Of a DNA stretch of 64,000 nucleotides, positions 1 to 9,586 are shown one piece after another. The stretch is from Salminus brasiliensis (taxonomy: Eukaryota; Chordata; Actinopteri; Characiformes; Bryconidae). Both the position numbers and the translations under genes were made by a program. Location: positions 42,366,344-42,430,343 of the forward strand of contig NC_132881.1 in NCBI RefSeq assembly GCF_030463535.1. The letters run 5' to 3'. The notes under the pieces are model-generated. The model was given only the letters and a program-made list of their open reading frames with translations, was not told where the DNA came from and did not search any database. Position 1 is the first letter of the stretch; every line of letters begins with the position of its first letter.

Positions 1-658
1 GGATAGTTTTATTAGTCCTTGGGACTGATGGATGTATGGATGGATAGCTTTATTAATCCCTGGGATGGATGGATGGACTAATTAGTCCCTGCAATTGATT
101 GCTGTACATATGTGTTAATCCCTGGGATGGATGGATAGATAGATAGGTTAATTAGTCCCTGCAATTGATGGATGTACATATGTATTAATCCCTGGGATGG
201 ATAGATCGATTAATTTGTCCCTGGAATTGATGGCTGTACATATGTATTAATCCCTGGGATGGTTAGATAGATTAATTAGTCCCTGGAATTGATGGCTGTA
301 CATATGTATTAATCCCTGGGATGGATAGATGGATTAATTAGTCCCTGGAATTGATGGCTGTACATATGTATTAATCCCTGGGATGGATAGATGGATTAAT
401 TAGTCCCTGCAATTGATTGCTGTACATATGTGTTAATCCCTGGGATGGATGGATGGATATATAGGTTAATTAGTCCCAGGAATTGATGGCTGTACATGTG
501 TATTAATCCCTGGGATGGATAGATCGATTAATTGGTCCCAGGAATTGATGGATGTGTGGATAAATAGCTGTATTAATCCCTGGGATTAATTGATAAATAG
601 CTAGCTTTATTTATACCTGGGACATAAGGATTGATGGACAGATGGGTGGATGGATATC
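1..658. repeat. Tandem repeat, unit about 61 bp
   Basis: About ten imperfect copies of a unit of roughly 61 bp run from the window edge. Each unit carries TTAATCCCTGGGATGGATAG followed by TTAATTAGTCCCTGGAATTG and GGCTGTACATATGTA. Units differ by a few substitutions and by the number of GGAT/AGAT tetranucleotides. The array is cut by the start of the window, so its full length is unknown. It lies in a maml3 intron. Confidence 0.9.
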
Positions 659-959
659 TAGCAGTCCGCCAACTACAATGACAGACCTAACAGAAGCCTC
701 TTGCAGTAACAGTATTGCAAAGGCTAATGTGAGCATAATAATGAACACTGTATATACTGGTGCAGCCCTAATCTATACTGCACTGTCTCAGCGCACGCAC
801 TGCTGAGTGTACCAACCCTGCACACCACTGTGTTTATTACCAGCACTGCTGGAGATGCAGCGCTTCTGTGCTATTTGTGTTTCACCCAGATGTTTAGTGT
901 TTACTGGATTTATAGAGAGACTGAATTAACTCCAGTCCTGCTGGAACAGAGGAACTCGC

Positions 960-1180
960 CTTAACCCTTAACCCTTATTCCCGGCCTTTAAATCCAGCCC
1001 TAAATCTTTAAACCCAGCCAGTAATCAACCAGTAAACTCAACATTAACTCTTATCACGGCCTTTACTCTTTAAACCCAGCCTTAACCCTTACACCAGCCT
1101 TAAACCCAGCCTTAACCCTTATACCAGCCTTAAACCCAGCCTTAACCCTTATACCAGCCTTAAACCTAGCCTTATAAGTA
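960..1180. repeat. Short tandem repeat, CAGCCTTAACCC type
   Basis: Repeats of a unit of about 27-30 bp built on AACCCAGCCTTAACCCTTA with ATACCAGCCTTA. Three units are nearly identical (about 1075-1165), with degenerate flanking units. Its CCTTAACCC wording resembles the larger CCTAA-type arrays near 34 kb, but the unit is different. Confidence 0.75.
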
Positions 1181-1329
1181 CACATGAGTACCTGGACCTC
1201 AGCATACTCAACCAATCCCCCCATCGAGGAGTGTGTGCTGGCACGTGGTGTGTTATTAGGAGAGATGTTGGAAGCAAACCACTGAGATTAGTGTGAGATC
1301 AGGGCCAAGCTCACTACTGGTAATCAATC

Positions 1330-1334
1330 TCTCT

Positions 1335-1389
<55 letters not shown>
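1330..1389. repeat. (GT)n microsatellite
   Basis: About 26 consecutive GT dinucleotides after a short CT run. Shorter (GT)n runs follow at about 1497-1522, 1560-1587 and 1674-1698. Confidence 0.95.
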
Positions 1390-1390
<1 letters not shown>

Positions 1391-1492
1391 TCAATTAAAG
1401 CGATCAGTCTGTGCTGAACTGTAGATTAGATTATTGTGCATTCTGCAGTTTCTCTCTTTTACCCTGTGTTGTGTGTAGTGCTTACATGTGAG

Positions 1493-1527
<35 letters not shown>

Positions 1528-1747
1528 TTTCTTTCTACAGCAGCTCTGAGCATTCCGTGGTGTGTGTGTGTGTGTGTGTGTGTGTGTAGGGGCAGAAACC
1601 CTGACGCCCGCTGCTTTAACCAAATTGGATGCTTATGTAGTCGACTCTCCCACTAATAACCTGCTCTCCCGGAGTGTGTGTGTGTGTGTGTGTGTGTGGT
1701 AGTGCACATGTTGGACGTGTATACATATCCCAGCACACCTAAAACAT

Positions 1748-1846
1748 GACTTTAACAGGTGCCATTGGAACACGATAACCACAGCGTTATTCACTTCATA
1801 TGTCAGTGGTTTTAATGTTATGGCTGGTTGGTGCAGTATTTGTACT
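1748..1846 (-). mobile_element. Tc1-like element terminal fragment
   Basis: The end GTCAGTGGTTTTAATGTTAT, then GGCTGG, is the terminal sequence of a common fish Tc1-like element. It is preceded by TAACAGGTGCCATTGGAACA. Larger fragments of the same family lie at 25616, 26450 and 27405. Only one end is present. Confidence 0.65.
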
Positions 1847-2084
1847 AGGACTTGATACTTGATGTAAAGGTTAGTTATGTGCTTCCTCTGAGACGCATGA
1901 ATCCAGCCAACCACTGTTTGGTCTTGCTTGGTCCAAAGTAGCAGGCGTGAAAGGTGCCTCAGACAAAATGTGGTAGGCTGTGTCCCAATTGCAAACTACC
2001 CACTAATGCTATACAGTGATCTTAAAGGTGCCGGGTACCCCTGTCTAATGCATCATCCAGCAGACTTCTGTGTCGGAGAGCATC

Positions 2085-2215
2085 ACAATGGAGTTCTGAG
2101 GGGAGAAAGAGCACACCATCTACCCACCCGGAGAGAGCATAGCCAGTTGTGCTCTCTCAGGCTCTGGCTGCTGATGGCAGGCAGCACGACCTGACATTCA
2201 AACCAGTGATCCTCG
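2085..2215 (+). repeat. Interspersed repeat family R, fragment
   Basis: Contains GGAGAGAGCATAGCCAGTTG, TGCTCTCTCAGGCTCTGGCT and GCTGATGGCAGGCAGCACGA. The same run recurs at 24190-24260 and 38450-38530. An inverted partial copy lies at about 2385-2520 (AGAGAGCACAATTGGCCTCG), so this spot carries two opposed copies. The class is unknown. Confidence 0.6.
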
Positions 2216-2514
2216 ACTCCTGGTGGCATATGCTGATCTTAATAGTGCATACTATTAATAGTAGCATACCGACCTGTTGTGCACCAGCCCCCCCATTTGT
2301 CCAGATGTACATAGCTCCTCCCTTTTTGTTTCACATTGCATTCTGAAATAATAGTATCCATTGCAGCCACACTCAAAAACTGACCGTTTCGGGTCATGCT
2401 GCTTGCCAACAGCAGCTGGAGTCTGAGAGAGCACAATTGGCCTCGGATGATGACCACTTCCTCCCCTCATCACTCCTGGTGTGTCGGTCAGCACAGGCAT
2501 CTGTTAGTGTTGGA

Positions 2515-2700
2515 CACGGGTGGTATTTGGCCTCTGCTTTTACCCCATACACACTAGTGATCAAACACACACAGTGGACAGTGAGCACAAGCGCCTGGAG
2601 AGGTGGGCAGCCTTTACTGTGGCACCTGGAGAGCAAGGAGGGTTAAGGGGCCTTGCTCAAGGGCCCAACAGTGGCAGCATAGCGAACCCATGACCCTGTC
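2515..2700 (+). repeat. SINE-like retroelement fragment (B-box type)
   Basis: Contains GGGCCTTGCTCAAGGGCCCA followed by ACAGTGGCAGC and a degenerate CGAACCCATGACCCTG. This matches the better copy at 54845-55120 and the short copy at 50960-51080. Confidence 0.55.
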
Positions 2701-3019
2701 CTCAATAGACTAGTGCTTTAAATTAGGACACTTTATATTACATACTGCATACTCAAAAACTAGTCATATCAGAACATTATGACCACCTGCCCAATAGCTA
2801 ATAGTGGGAAAATCCACCCCCGGCTCGGTTGACGCTACCAGACGGGACTAGGCGTAGTGGCATGGACTGTAGTAGGTGCTCGGAGCAGTTTGTGAGAATG
2901 AACACCTCCCCAGTGGTGTGTCGATTGTTCTGTACCACTCACAGGAGTCGTCGCTCCCCTCTGGCATCTATGGCATCTCGGTACACCTTCACTACAGTGG
3001 CTCCAGAACATCCCACAAA

Positions 3020-3205
3020 GATGCTACCACTCTAATGCCAGGCATGGTGCCAATAGGGTCATATTTATCTGCTCCAGAGAGTCCTATTCTTTTGGCAGTA
3101 CTTCTCTAAAGGGACTAGACAATCAGTGTGTGGGCATTTGCATCCATGTCAGCAATGGATGCAGCTTAAAGTGGGGTGTCCACAAACTTTTGGACATATA
3201 GTGAA
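3020..3205 (+). mobile_element. Tc1-type MITE, 3' part
   Basis: Shares TGCTCCAGAGAGTCCTATTC, GGCAGTACTTCTCTA and the end GTGTCCACAAACTTTTGGAC ATATAGTG with the fuller copy at 15058-15572. The 5' half is missing or replaced by unrelated repeat sequence from 2763. Confidence 0.7.
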
Positions 3206-3328
3206 GCAAGCACACCAGACACTGTAAAGCTTATAGAACTGATTACTGTAATAATTAACATCAATACAGACGACACAGTCAACGCTAAGGACATCAGTCA
3301 TATGTCTGAGTAGCTTGAGAAGCGTGCA

Positions 3329-3363
<35 letters not shown>

Positions 3364-3442
3364 CATTTCTGCTTAATACTTTTTTACTTTCCAGATTTTT
3401 TGTTTCTGCTGGATGATGAGAAAGTCCAGTTTACACTTCCAG

Positions 3443-3448
<6 letters not shown>

Positions 3449-3481
<33 letters not shown>
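3449..3481. repeat. (GT)n microsatellite; (CA)n just upstream
   Basis: Uninterrupted GT run. A (CA)n run lies 90 bp upstream at 3331-3358. Confidence 0.95.
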
Positions 3482-3483
<2 letters not shown>

Positions 3484-3569
3484 CAGATACAAGTGTCATA
3501 GTGTATGCTATGTGGGTGTGTGTGTTGCATGTTGTGGTCCGCCCAGGTGGAGCGAGTGAAAACAAAGAG

Positions 3570-3579
3570 AAAGAGGGAG

Positions 3580-3627
<48 letters not shown>

Positions 3628-3731
3628 AGGAGGAGGAGGAGGAGGAGGAAGGTGGACAGTGAGGAAACACGAGGAATAAGGAGAGAAAGAGGCAGAGAGG
3701 AATAAAAGAGGCATGGCACTTTATTTATGCT

Positions 3732-3789
<58 letters not shown>

Positions 3790-4170
3790 TCCCTCCCTCC
3801 CCTGGGTCTGTGTGTGTTGTTAGAGGCTGCCGCCCGCTGTCGTCCATCATGGCTCCTATGAGCACCATCTGCTCAACATTACAGCCGCTGTTGCCTGGCT
3901 ACCTGCTCTCTCGCACTCTCTCTCTCTCTTTCTCGCTCTCTCTCTCTCTGTCCTCTGTCCCTTCATTTTCTCTTCTTTGGCTCTTATCACTCATCTTCCA
4001 GATACCTCACACAATCTCTCTCTCTCTCTTGCTCTCTCTCTCTCCCTCTCTCTCTCTCTCTCCTCTTTCTTTGTCATTCTCCTTGCCGTCTCTCTCTCTC
4101 TTCTCACTGTCTGTCTGTCTCTCTCTCCTGCTCTCCCTCTCATTTGCTTTCCTTTGTCCCTTGATTTTCT
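3570..4170. repeat. Purine tract then long pyrimidine tracts
   Basis: A (GA)n/(GAGGAG)n purine tract at 3570-3660 is followed by (CT)n tracts at 3735-3795 and repeatedly at 3905-4140. Mirror-symmetric polypurine/polypyrimidine runs of this size can form triplex DNA; whether they do here is an inference. Further GA runs occur at 4309-4331 and 4461-4490, and (CA)n at 4605-4633. Confidence 0.9.
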
Positions 4171-4464
4171 CTCCTGTCCTCTCCTTTGGCTTTGTCCCCC
4201 CCGCGCTGTGTATCTCTCGTCATGCTCAGCTGAGGAGAAGTCTGGCTCAGACACATTATCCGGGAGGAAGCGCGAGATGTATATTACTGCACTCATGATT
4301 AAGCCATCGAGAGAGAGAGAGAGAGAGAGAGGCGGGGAGAGTGTGAGCGAGTAAAGAAGAGGATATAGTGAGGGAAATGTGGACAGAGGAGTTTGGAGAA
4401 AGAGAAAGCAGGGGTGTGAGGGAGAGCGATAAGTAGAGATATGGAGGGATGGAGTTGGAGAAAA

Positions 4465-4496
<32 letters not shown>

Positions 4497-4950
4497 GGCG
4501 TGCATGACTGCAAGATAGGCATGGAGGTGAGGGAAATAGAGATATGATGGTTCAGATTGGGGGAAAGATAGACCAACACTGCCCTCCTCTGGACACCATG
4601 GACATCACACACACACACACACACACACACACATGCTGCCCGCCATTCGTTTCGTCAGCCTGCCTGGTTAAGTGAGGAGATCCTGCAGCGTCCGTGGAGA
4701 TTTTGCACTTATCGATCGCCCCGGTCTGGATGGATGTGAAACGTCTGCTTTTAGAGAGAGTGAGAGAGCGAGCGAGGGGCAGTGCTAATTCCACCAATGC
4801 ATCAGTCCAAAAGCAAACACACCACGCTTTAACACCGACCACTGAACATCAGCGCTCCTCCAAAGCCTCATCACAGATTTTCCGAACAGCTGAAACACAT
4901 TTGTTATGTTTTCAATACTCATCATTCATAATCCCCGTCAATACACGATA

Positions 4951-5290
4951 TTGACAAAAGTATTGAGACACCTGCTCATTGATTCATTGATTTCTCCTGA
5001 AATCAAGGCTTTTAAAAAGAGTAGCTGTAACCGTCTAGAGAAGAAGACTTTCTGCTAGAGTTTGGAAGAGAACTGCTGTGAGGAGCTGACTGCATTCAGC
5101 CACAGAAGCGTTAAGAGAGGTCAGGGTGTTGGGTGATCACGAACCCACCTCATCCCCCAATTCCCCAGCTCATCCCAAAAGTGCTGGATGAAGCACCATC
5201 CATCAGTTCCACTGCTCCACAGCTCAATGTTGGGGCCGGGGGGGGGGGTTATACCCCAATCATCAGCACTCAGCTTCCCTTCCTTACAAA
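4951..5290 (+). mobile_element. Tc1-type MITE, 5' two thirds
   Basis: Starts with GACAAAAGTATTGAGACACC (terminal repeat) and continues with TTTCTCCTGAAATCAAGGCT and GAAGAAGACTTTCTGCTAGA, then the CATCCAGCACTTTTGGGATG region on the complementary strand. It is collinear with the copies at 8042 and 15058 and breaks off in the middle. A (G)11 run sits at 5238. Confidence 0.75.
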
Positions 5291-5803
5291 TACAGTCAAC
5301 CAAGACAGGTAGAAGGGGCTTGTTGAGTTTTGCGCTGGAGCTGTTAGGCTAACGTGGCTAACAAGCCATTCCAATTCAGAGCCACTAGTGAGCATAGTGC
5401 ATTCCCTAATCACCACACACTCTCCACAAACCATTTTTAAGTTGTTGAAGCATGCGAGAACTGGTATTTCTTGCTCTTTGGCTCCCCCTACAGTCAGAAC
5501 ATATAAGTCACATGATTTTCACATGCATTTCTGGACAAGCTGGGAGATGCAGAAGTATGTGGACTGAGGGGGTGAATCTCCAGGATCAGGGTTTGGCAGT
5601 GCATGTCTAGGACAATGAATCGCTATATGATATAAAGTGGATGATAATTTAACAGTTTGCTTCATTGTTCAGTGTGGGATGCTTTCATATGGACAACAGC
5701 ATTAGTCCCTATAACGTCCATCAATGTCAATCAGCGGCCGCTGTCTTTGTTCACGGCTCTTTTCCCGCTGAGTTCTAACCACGATTTTTTCTTTTCCTCT
5801 CAG

Positions 5804-6082
5804 GAACAGGGCATGGTGGGCATGCCGCGCCAGGCCGGTGGCGTCCAGCCCCCTCACGCAGGCCCAGGGGGCGTGGCCTCTGCAGGGCCCAATGGACCGG
5901 GACCTGGGGCAGGGCCAGGTGGTTACTTGGGCAACCAGCAGCAGCAGCAGCAGGCAGCCATGATGAAGCAGATGATGGCTATGGAGCAGGAGAAAAGAGT
6001 GCAGCTCCACATGATGGAGCAGCAGAAAGCTCAGCTACTGAGAGAACAGAGGCAACAGCAGCACCACCTACTGGCAGAGCAG
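5804..6082 (+). CDS. maml3: maml3 internal exon (Q/M/G-rich)
   Basis: This exon encodes 93 residues in phase 0 of a mastermind-like transcriptional coactivator. These nuclear proteins bind the Notch intracellular domain-CSL complex and recruit histone acetyltransferases. The acceptor is TTTCCTCTCAG before 5804 and the donor is AG|GTGAGT after 6082. The peptide starts EQGMVGMPRQ, runs through a G/P-rich stretch and a Q6 run, and then becomes a charged Q/M/E-rich helix-like segment (MMKQMMAMEQEKRVQLHMME) ending HHLLAEQ. The order (this segment, a short Q-rich exon, a long terminal exon) fits exons 3-5 of a five-exon MAML gene, but exons 1-2, which carry the Notch-binding helix, lie outside the window. 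The paralogue call rests mainly on the terminal exon. Confidence 0.85.
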
Positions 6083-6954
6083 GTGAGTGGCGAGAATGCT
6101 TGTGAGGGACGGTCATGGCATGTTAGTGAGTGTTGGTCTGGTACAAGTGCATTACTTACAGAGGCATCACCGGGCGGGGTTTTAAGCACTGGATGTGTCC
6201 AAATAGGTCTGAGGAAACTTTGGTGTCTGTCTGCTTTCCTTTCCTCCTGTTATTCCTGATCTCGCAGCCGGGCGGGGTCTTCAGCTCTGCTAGTATATGT
6301 AGTGAGATGATGAGCTACAGATCAGGAGAAACCAAGACAAGCAGACAGGAATCGGTCCAGTTTTTTGGATGCACACTCTGTAAACTTGCTCCGCACTTTA
6401 ATAGACACCCCTTACCAGAGGACTTCTAGGGATGAGACCTGCCACTGAAATCACTAGAGGGCGCTTGTGAGAGTGTTCAAAATGAATAGGTTCTTATGGA
6501 GCTGTTGTGGAAAGTTCAAATTAGTCAATTGTAAACTGTGAATCACTGATGTACTAAAGCTTGTTTCCTCAACAGAAATCAGCATTAAAATAAATAAATT
6601 ATATATTTTTTAAATATCATATTTTAGGCACTTTTCAACTCCATGTGCAGGACTTTTTTAACAGTTTCTTGTACACATTCATGATCAAGTCAGTGCGAAT
6701 CGTCTTTCTCAGTCAGATATTGGGCTTTTCTTACTGCCCGATATCCGTTTGCTATAGCAAAACCACCATTATAGTCAATTATGGTCATGTGTTTGGTATA
6801 TTGGGACAGAAGGAAAAGGAAGTAGCCACACCCTTGATGCATCTATAGGTTGCTAGTGCACACTGTAGTGGTAGAATTCATTGTCCATGTGCAGTTTGTG
6901 CTCTTTGAGGGCTCATATCCAGCATACCTGTAACATCTACTCGTGTACTCACAC

Positions 6955-7501
6955 TGAGGCTGCAACAAATGATTATTTTAATAGACGATTAATCTATTGA
7001 TTATTGGAATGAATAATTGATTATGTGAACTATGACTTGCTCAGTTACCAAATAACTCCTATGTAGCCATCGCCTTTTAAATTTAGCTTGAGCTTGTTTT
7101 ATAAAGTTGGTAACATTATATAATATAATATTATGTAATATTATATAATATTACATATAATATAAAAGAAATCTCCAATAAACCAATCTCCAATATATTT
7201 TTTTTGTCAAAATATCAAAATAAGGATGTGCAAAGTTGCAGCAATAAAATGCCATATTAAAAAAATTAATAATTTAAAATTAAATTAAAACTTTTTTTTA
7301 GTATCAGCAAAAAAGCGAGCTGATTGGATATTTTTGTTTAAGGGCAGGACTTTATCTGTAACTAGCGAGCTGATTGGCTCTCTTTGTTGACGGTCAGGAC
7401 GTAATCCTTTACCGGCGAGTTACGAGAACTCCCATTTATATTTTAACCAATGAGTGCTCTCCTCAATTAGTCCATTGAGTGGATGAGTAGCTGCATCCCT
7501 A
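6955..7501. mobile_element. hAT-like MITE with 8-bp target-site duplication
   Basis: The 547-bp AT-rich block starts TGAGGCTGCAACAAATGATT and ends GTAGCTGCATCCCTAA. The ends are partly inverted (GCTGCAAC against the complement of GCTGCATCCC). It is flanked by identical ACTCACAC octamers at 6947-6954 and 7502-7509. An 8-bp duplication and a GGGCTGCAAC-type end are known hAT traits. No transposase is encoded, so it would be non-autonomous. Confidence 0.65.
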
Positions 7502-7916
7502 ACTCACACCAGGTGATCTGGACCACGCGGGCATGTGGGAAATTGTAAGCCTACAGCTGCATGTTTGGTGGAGCTGGTAAATTGGCTCAGTGAGTGTAGA
7601 TATGAGGTGGGGGTTCTAATAAATTGGCAGCTCTGTGGATTTTGTCCCTTGGTGTAATATACCCTAAAAACACAATTAGGGCTGTGTGTGTTTGCTGATA
7701 ATGCTTACCAAAGAAGCATCTGCTTATGCACACGTAAAGTCTCACTGATCAAAGGGAGTGTGTGCACACACACCACCTGCTACTGAATTCACTGTTTCAT
7801 CTTCCACAGCTGGGAATACGCCGCTAAAGAGAGTTTAAACTGATACGAGAAGTCAAACATGGACGCATCTCTTCCTCCTCCGTGTACAACTGATCTGCCT
7901 TGCCCACACTAACCCC

Positions 7917-7955
<39 letters not shown>

Positions 7956-8041
7956 TAGTGTGTTTTGTTTGTCTTTCTTCCGTTTTTACTCATTTAATGA
8001 AAATTAGGACCATTCCTGCCTCTAATTAGCATTATTACACA

Positions 8042-8295
8042 CTGTCTGGACAAAAGTATTGGGACCTGCTCTCATTCATTGCTTCTTCTGAAATCAAGGC
8101 TATTAAAAATAGTGTATCCTGCTTTTGTTGGAGTAACTGTCTCTACTGTCCAGGGAAGAAGGCTTTCTACTAGATTACAGACACTTTAGTGAGGTCAGGA
8201 TGACCACCATCCCACCTCATCCCAAAAGTATTCCAGTTCCACTGCTCCACAGCTCAATGCTAGGGGGCTTTATATCCCTCCTCTACACTGTGTTT
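8042..8295 (+). mobile_element. Tc1-type MITE, 5' half
   Basis: Contains TGGACAAAAGTATTGGGACC, CTTCTGAAATCAAGGCTATT, GTCTCTACTGTCCAGGGAAG and CCACTGCTCCACAGCTCAAT in the same order as the other copies. The 3' half is absent. Confidence 0.75.
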
Positions 8296-8897
8296 CCATC
8301 TCCAAATGTCTCCAAATACCAACAGTTAGCCTCCCTGTGCTGATACTGACCCATTTATCCCCCCCCTCCATAAATTGTTTTTCAACCCTTACTCTGCTCT
8401 ATTGTAAGAAGGTGGGGTTACACTTAGGAATTAAGTGATTGACAGCCTTGTCTTCAGTACATGGAGTTGCTGAGTGAGGAGTAGCTGTAGTGAATCTTAC
8501 ATGAGCTGCACTTTTACTGTTGAATCATTCCTGGGAATTCAGGGAGGAAATTGGCTCTGCTTCTGCGCTGTAAGCTCAATGAAGGCGGTCTGAGACACGC
8601 TTGGACTCGGAAAAGGGGCGGGTCTACCAAATAAGTAGTCTGGCTCCCCCTCTGGTCTCTACTGCACAGCCTCTGGTTGCAAATTTGCCAACATGGCGGA
8701 CAGTCTCGGCTTCATTTCTATAGAAGGGAAGGGAAATGAACCACGGCGTCTCTCTGAAGACGACTCTCTCTTTAAATTGAGTTCTTTACTCTTTAGACCG
8801 CAGTGTCCTCGCCGTGCAGTCGCTCCGTCTGTGCTTATATACTAGGTGTTGAGGTGAAGTGTGAGCTGAAACTCTGTGTGTGTGTTTATTTTTGCAG

Positions 8898-8985
8898 TTA
8901 CAGCAGCAACAGCAGCAGCAGCAGCATCTACCGAGACAGATGAGTCAAGCACAGAGGAACCCTTATCCACTCCAGCAGTTCCAGG
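8898..8985 (+). CDS. maml3: maml3 short Q-rich internal exon
   Basis: This 88-nt exon (29 codons plus one base) lies between TTTTTGCAG and G|GTAAGA. It encodes LQQQQQQQQHLPRQMSQAQR followed by NPYPLQQFQ, a glutamine run and then an NPY-containing segment as found in MAML proteins between the two larger exons. It enters in phase 0, matching the upstream exon, and leaves with one base. That base, with GC at 17144, makes a glycine codon and keeps the terminal exon in frame. The joined frame across all three exons is the main evidence that the exon is real despite its size. A pure CAG repeat artefact is the alternative, but the splice signals and phase argue against it. Confidence 0.8.
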
Positions 8986-9339
8986 GTAAGAGTCACGGTT
9001 TCTGTACTTACTGGTTTTCTGTATAGAAACGTGTGTATCGCTGCTGTCACACACACATCTTATATCTCTAAAAGAGCAACTTTACACGAGAAGGAAGACA
9101 CTTCTTAACGCCAATGGACGTCATTTTGGAGCGTTTCTATTGGTCCACTGATCATGAAATTGACAATCGATCAAAAAGTAGAAAATGGCAAAGATGGAGA
9201 TGCAAGATTTCTGTGTGACAGAGTGACGATCTACTATACCAAGGGTCCGTGACCTGCAATGTTCCATTCTTAATTTTTTAATAACAATCCTAGGACCCAT
9301 CATCAGATTCAAGTGTTTATTACACATGTCTATATCTCA

Positions 9340-9582
9340 AGTTTCAGGTTTATTTGTCATTTGCACAACATGTCAGGACATTTATGCATTGAAATGCTTG
9401 TGGTGAGGCTCAGGTTGATGCTCTACAGATGGGACAAAACTATATACATACTAAACATATTAAAATAAAGTTCAAATTATATTAAATAAATACAAAATAC
9501 ACACAAAATACAAAATATACAAAGACAGGAGGGATCTGTAGAAATTTTTGAGACAGGTATAGTCTGAGAGAGAGTGGAGCTG
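9340..9582 (-). mobile_element. Probable LINE 3'-end fragment
   Basis: TTTATTTGTCATTTGCACAA, then CATGTCAGGACATT, GCATTGAAATGCTTGTGGTG and an AT-rich stretch resemble the 3' untranslated end of fish non-LTR elements in reverse orientation. It directly abuts the longer LINE. It is assigned from general resemblance only. Confidence 0.4.
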
Positions 9583-9586
9583 AATC

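Larger units (their letters stand above)
659..5803 (+). other. maml3: maml3 intron (3' part), repeat-rich
   Basis: This is the sequence upstream of the first maml3 exon seen here, ending in a good acceptor (pyrimidine tract then CAG at 5801-5803). I found no conserved coding segment in it. It holds microsatellites, a 27-30 bp tandem repeat, Tc1-type fragments, a SINE fragment and long GA/CT tracts, listed separately. The short open frames here follow simple repeats and are not credible genes. Confidence 0.6.
6083..8897 (+). other. maml3: maml3 intron
   Basis: The intron begins GTGAGT and ends TTTTTGCAG at 8897. It contains a hAT-like MITE, a (CA)n run at 7921-7950 and a Tc1-type MITE. I saw no extra exon. 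The piece at 6100-6430 repeats GGGCGGGG-containing phrases but shows no family I can name. Confidence 0.8.

Noticed and set aside
3431-4354. Overlapping frames rich in S/L or R/E
   Set aside because: Caused by (GA)n and (CT)n tracts on both strands; no conserved residues.
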